Part shown: one piece after another, positions 61,752-64,000 of the stretch | Layout of the letters: the number at the start of each line of letters is the position of its first letter | Numbering within the stretch: position 1 is the first letter of the stretch | Assembly (NCBI GenBank): GCA_036345935.2 | Contig: JADWOT020000005.1 | Span: 3,776,696 to 3,840,695, forward strand | DNA: 64,000 nucleotides | Direction of reading: 5' to 3' | Source: Taenia hydatigena | Lineage: Eukaryota > Platyhelminthes > Cestoda > Cyclophyllidea > Taeniidae | Notes under the pieces: model-generated | Seen by the model: the letters and a program-made list of their open reading frames with translations, nothing else | Databases searched by the model: none | Told to the model about the DNA's origin: nothing | Program-made: the position numbers and the translations under genes

Positions 61752-63036
61752 TCAGCTGTTTTCGGCGATGGTCGGTTTGGACGTGTCACTGTCAGCAGGC
61801 AGCATGGAGTCATTAACTGCCAATGTGGCTTCAAATTGTGAACACAGAGTACTGATACTGCTAGCTGCACCGTCGGCTGTTGCATCGGAATCGATGAAAG
61901 ACCACTGACTGCTGTCTTCTGTTGTGCTTGGAAGCGGTATTGTGGTTGGGACAACCTTTGAGTTGCCGCTGTTGGCGCTATCTAGGGATCGCTGTTTCAC
62001 TGTCAGCACCGGGGATGGTCGACGAGGGGATGTGGACTTATGACCTTCTGATCCGGCCAATAGAGGAGCTTGAAGTTGTTCACACAAACGTTTGAACCGC
62101 CGAGTTGGACCTTCAAAAGAAATAGGTCAGCTTCTTTAAGGATTTGGTGCAGATTTCACTGTAAGTGATTGCTTTCACAGATTGCTCTAGTCTAGGAGAT
62201 ATCAAGGTAAAACTTTTCATTTACAAGCATACGACTGTCAAATGTCTCACTGCTGACAGGCTGGAGAGAGATAACCATGAGTTCTTTCGATCAGGGACGC
62301 CCTCCACCGCCACATGGCATGTCATCACCAAATACGATGTGGTTTGCGGAGCAAGAAAAGAAAAGGCGCCCACACTTACCTAAGATCGAAATATCAGACC
62401 AAGTGTGGAAAATAAAAGGGAATCCGAGTGTGACTAGACATGTAGCAAAATATTGCGTGTCACAGTAACACTGAACACTTCGGTCACCATCTAGGCGGCA
62501 CTGGGGTTCCATTAATGCCAGCCGTTCTCTCGGTGTGATGTGATTGGGAATGACTCGGTGGGCTACTTTGGTGGCAGAAAAAGAAAATCACTTCAGTACG
62601 GCTGCATCGCATTCATTTACTCTGTTAAGATATGGTTTTGGACAAACGTCCGTGTGGATAGAGAGGCTCTAGCTTCGAAGTTGGGAATGGAATGGCTAGG
62701 ACAAACGACAACGTCACCAAGTGGACAGTTTGGCGTCTATACTCCCTTCCGAGCATTCACAATAAATGTCGGCATGGCATTATAAAAGTAAGGACTTAAC
62801 AACACCATACCAGAGAGGAGCTGAAAGCTGACAGCAAAAAGTTCACGATCACTGGCGCCGTCAGGAGCACCGCCATTATTGACAGCTGCTTGACCAGTGG
62901 AGGCGCGGACAATGTCGATTTGCATTTTAACGGGTCGAGCCAAGAGACTGGACCCGCTGCCAGCTCGGTGGTATTCAGCCCGGAAACTAGTTGGTGAGAG
63001 GATGGTGTGTACTACGCCTGGAGTTGAGAGCAAGAC
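61752..63036 (-). CDS. BRSK1/2 (SAD) kinase, C-terminal exons
   Basis: BRSK/SAD kinases are LKB1-activated Ser/Thr kinases controlling neuronal polarity and synapse formation. Only the last two exons are here: 63036-62811 and 62110-61752 (TGA stop), joined in phase 1. Signature sequences of the BRSK C-terminal KA1-like domain are HTILSPTSFRAEYHRAG, ARPVKMQIDIV, ELFAVSFQLLSGPTRRFKRL and CEQLQAPLL. The following tail of about 100 residues is Ser/Thr/Pro-rich and acidic (ATADGAASSIS, TSKPTIAENS), presumably disordered. The kinase, UBA and remaining exons should lie beyond 64000. BRSK1 and BRSK2 cannot be told apart; invertebrates usually have one SAD kinase. Confidence 0.92.
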
Positions 63037-64000
63037 CTAAAACAAAGTACAAAAAATTTTGAAATCTTTTTCTTTAATGGTCTTTGAAGGGCGATATTAT
63101 CAACCTGCATGACTGCAAACCACTGTATTGCAATACTCGGTAGTAAGCACAAAAAATTTCACGAATTTAGTTCCAGTACACTTTTGTCAAGGCAATATAT
63201 TGTCCCATTTTACAAGTAAACTTAAGCTATGAAATGTCCAATGACAGTTCCTGTCAAATTGACAAGTGACACGAAGCTTTTTATCTTCTAGGAGTTTGAA
63301 TTGAAATCACAACTTTTGAGAGAAGAAATATTATAAGGAATTTAATTCTCAGAGTGAGAATGAGAGCGTTAGCTTTAAAAGCCCTTAATATGCAACGCTA
63401 TGGAGGGTGTTGGGGGGGAGGGGTAAGGTGGGGGCCAATAGAGACCGGAGGGGAGGTCAGGGCGTCACGTGTACCGGGGGTCATGACATTTGTGGTTAAA
63501 TCACTGCATGGAGAGGTCCTTTCAAACTTTCCACTTCACGGTTTGTGCTCCAACACTGAACCATCCAGCAAAGGTCGGATAACCTGTCAGGCAGTGCACA
63601 GAATTTCAGAAAGACTATTTTTGACAACAGTCACACCGACAAATAAGGAGCAAGTATTTTAAAACCAACTTCCTATTTATCAATAAAAGGTCACGTCAAC
63701 TGCTAAATTTAACTACAAAGAGGGCAAAAAGGAGGATTAATGTTGTATTTTTTTCTCCCTTCAACAGATATCGAACCAAACGGCTATATTTATAATCTAC
63801 AGTAGGGCAAAAATGAACTTCAAAGCACATTCATGATGGCCAAATCCGTTCATTTTTACTCGCTTGGGAGAATGAATGACTCTTACCATCAGATAGGCGC
63901 TTTCTCACCCTTCTTTCTGCTCTGTAAGCAGCACAAAAATCCCTATTTATGGCCTAATAACGACTGTGAATTTGTTTTTCCGGACACCTATCTTTGACTC
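63037..64000 (-). other. Intron of the BRSK gene
   Basis: Upstream of the acceptor at 63037-63038 (GTTTTAG). No further BRSK exon is recognised before the window edge. Confidence 0.6.

Noticed and set aside
1..64000. tRNA, rRNA or CRISPR features
   Set aside because: None recognised by eye. The tRNA-Leu-like strings are short primer-binding sites next to LTRs, not tRNA genes.

Overview
This is a eukaryotic nuclear window. Every gene is cut into short exons with GT-AG (twice GC-AG) introns, and many introns are only 31-44 bp. The proteins encode metazoan families: eIF3m, TARBP2/Loquacious, cytochrome b561, a GAS2-like CH+GAR protein, USP32 and a BRSK/SAD kinase. Very short introns plus very short LTR (TRIM-like) elements suggest a parasitic flatworm, perhaps a cestode. 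That assignment is inference; no species marker was recognised. All exon models were built by eye from reading frames, splice sites and intron phase.

Layout. 450-5645 (+): an unrecognised gene of at least 11 exons. 6862-8572 (+): the C-terminal half of MPP10, a U3 snoRNP protein. 8703-10023 (-): a three-dsRBD TARBP2/PACT/Loquacious protein, tail to tail with MPP10. 10632-15432 (+): a decayed Ty3/gypsy retrotransposon with both LTRs and a tRNA-Leu-type primer binding site. 15491-15684: a solo copy of a second, roughly 190-bp LTR family. 16004-17538 (+): complete eIF3m. 20296-24970 (-): complete cytochrome b561. 27458-29867: two nested TRIM-like elements made of that short LTR. 30103-30525 (+): complete FMC1. 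30526-38773: largely empty. 38774-46991 (+): complete GAS2-like gene. 47497-56012 (-): USP32 lacking only its first exon(s), convergent with GAS2-like. 56993-57219: solo LTR of the gypsy family. 61752-63036 (-): last two exons of a BRSK1/2 kinase that continues beyond the window.

The genes do not form one pathway. They are ordinary housekeeping and signalling genes: ribosome biogenesis, small-RNA loading, translation initiation, ATP-synthase assembly, cytoskeleton cross-linking, deubiquitination and transmembrane electron transfer. The most interesting structure is the repeat layer. A miniature LTR element and a full-length Ty3/gypsy element share the same unusual tRNA-Leu primer site, and the miniature copies nest inside one another with visible target duplications.
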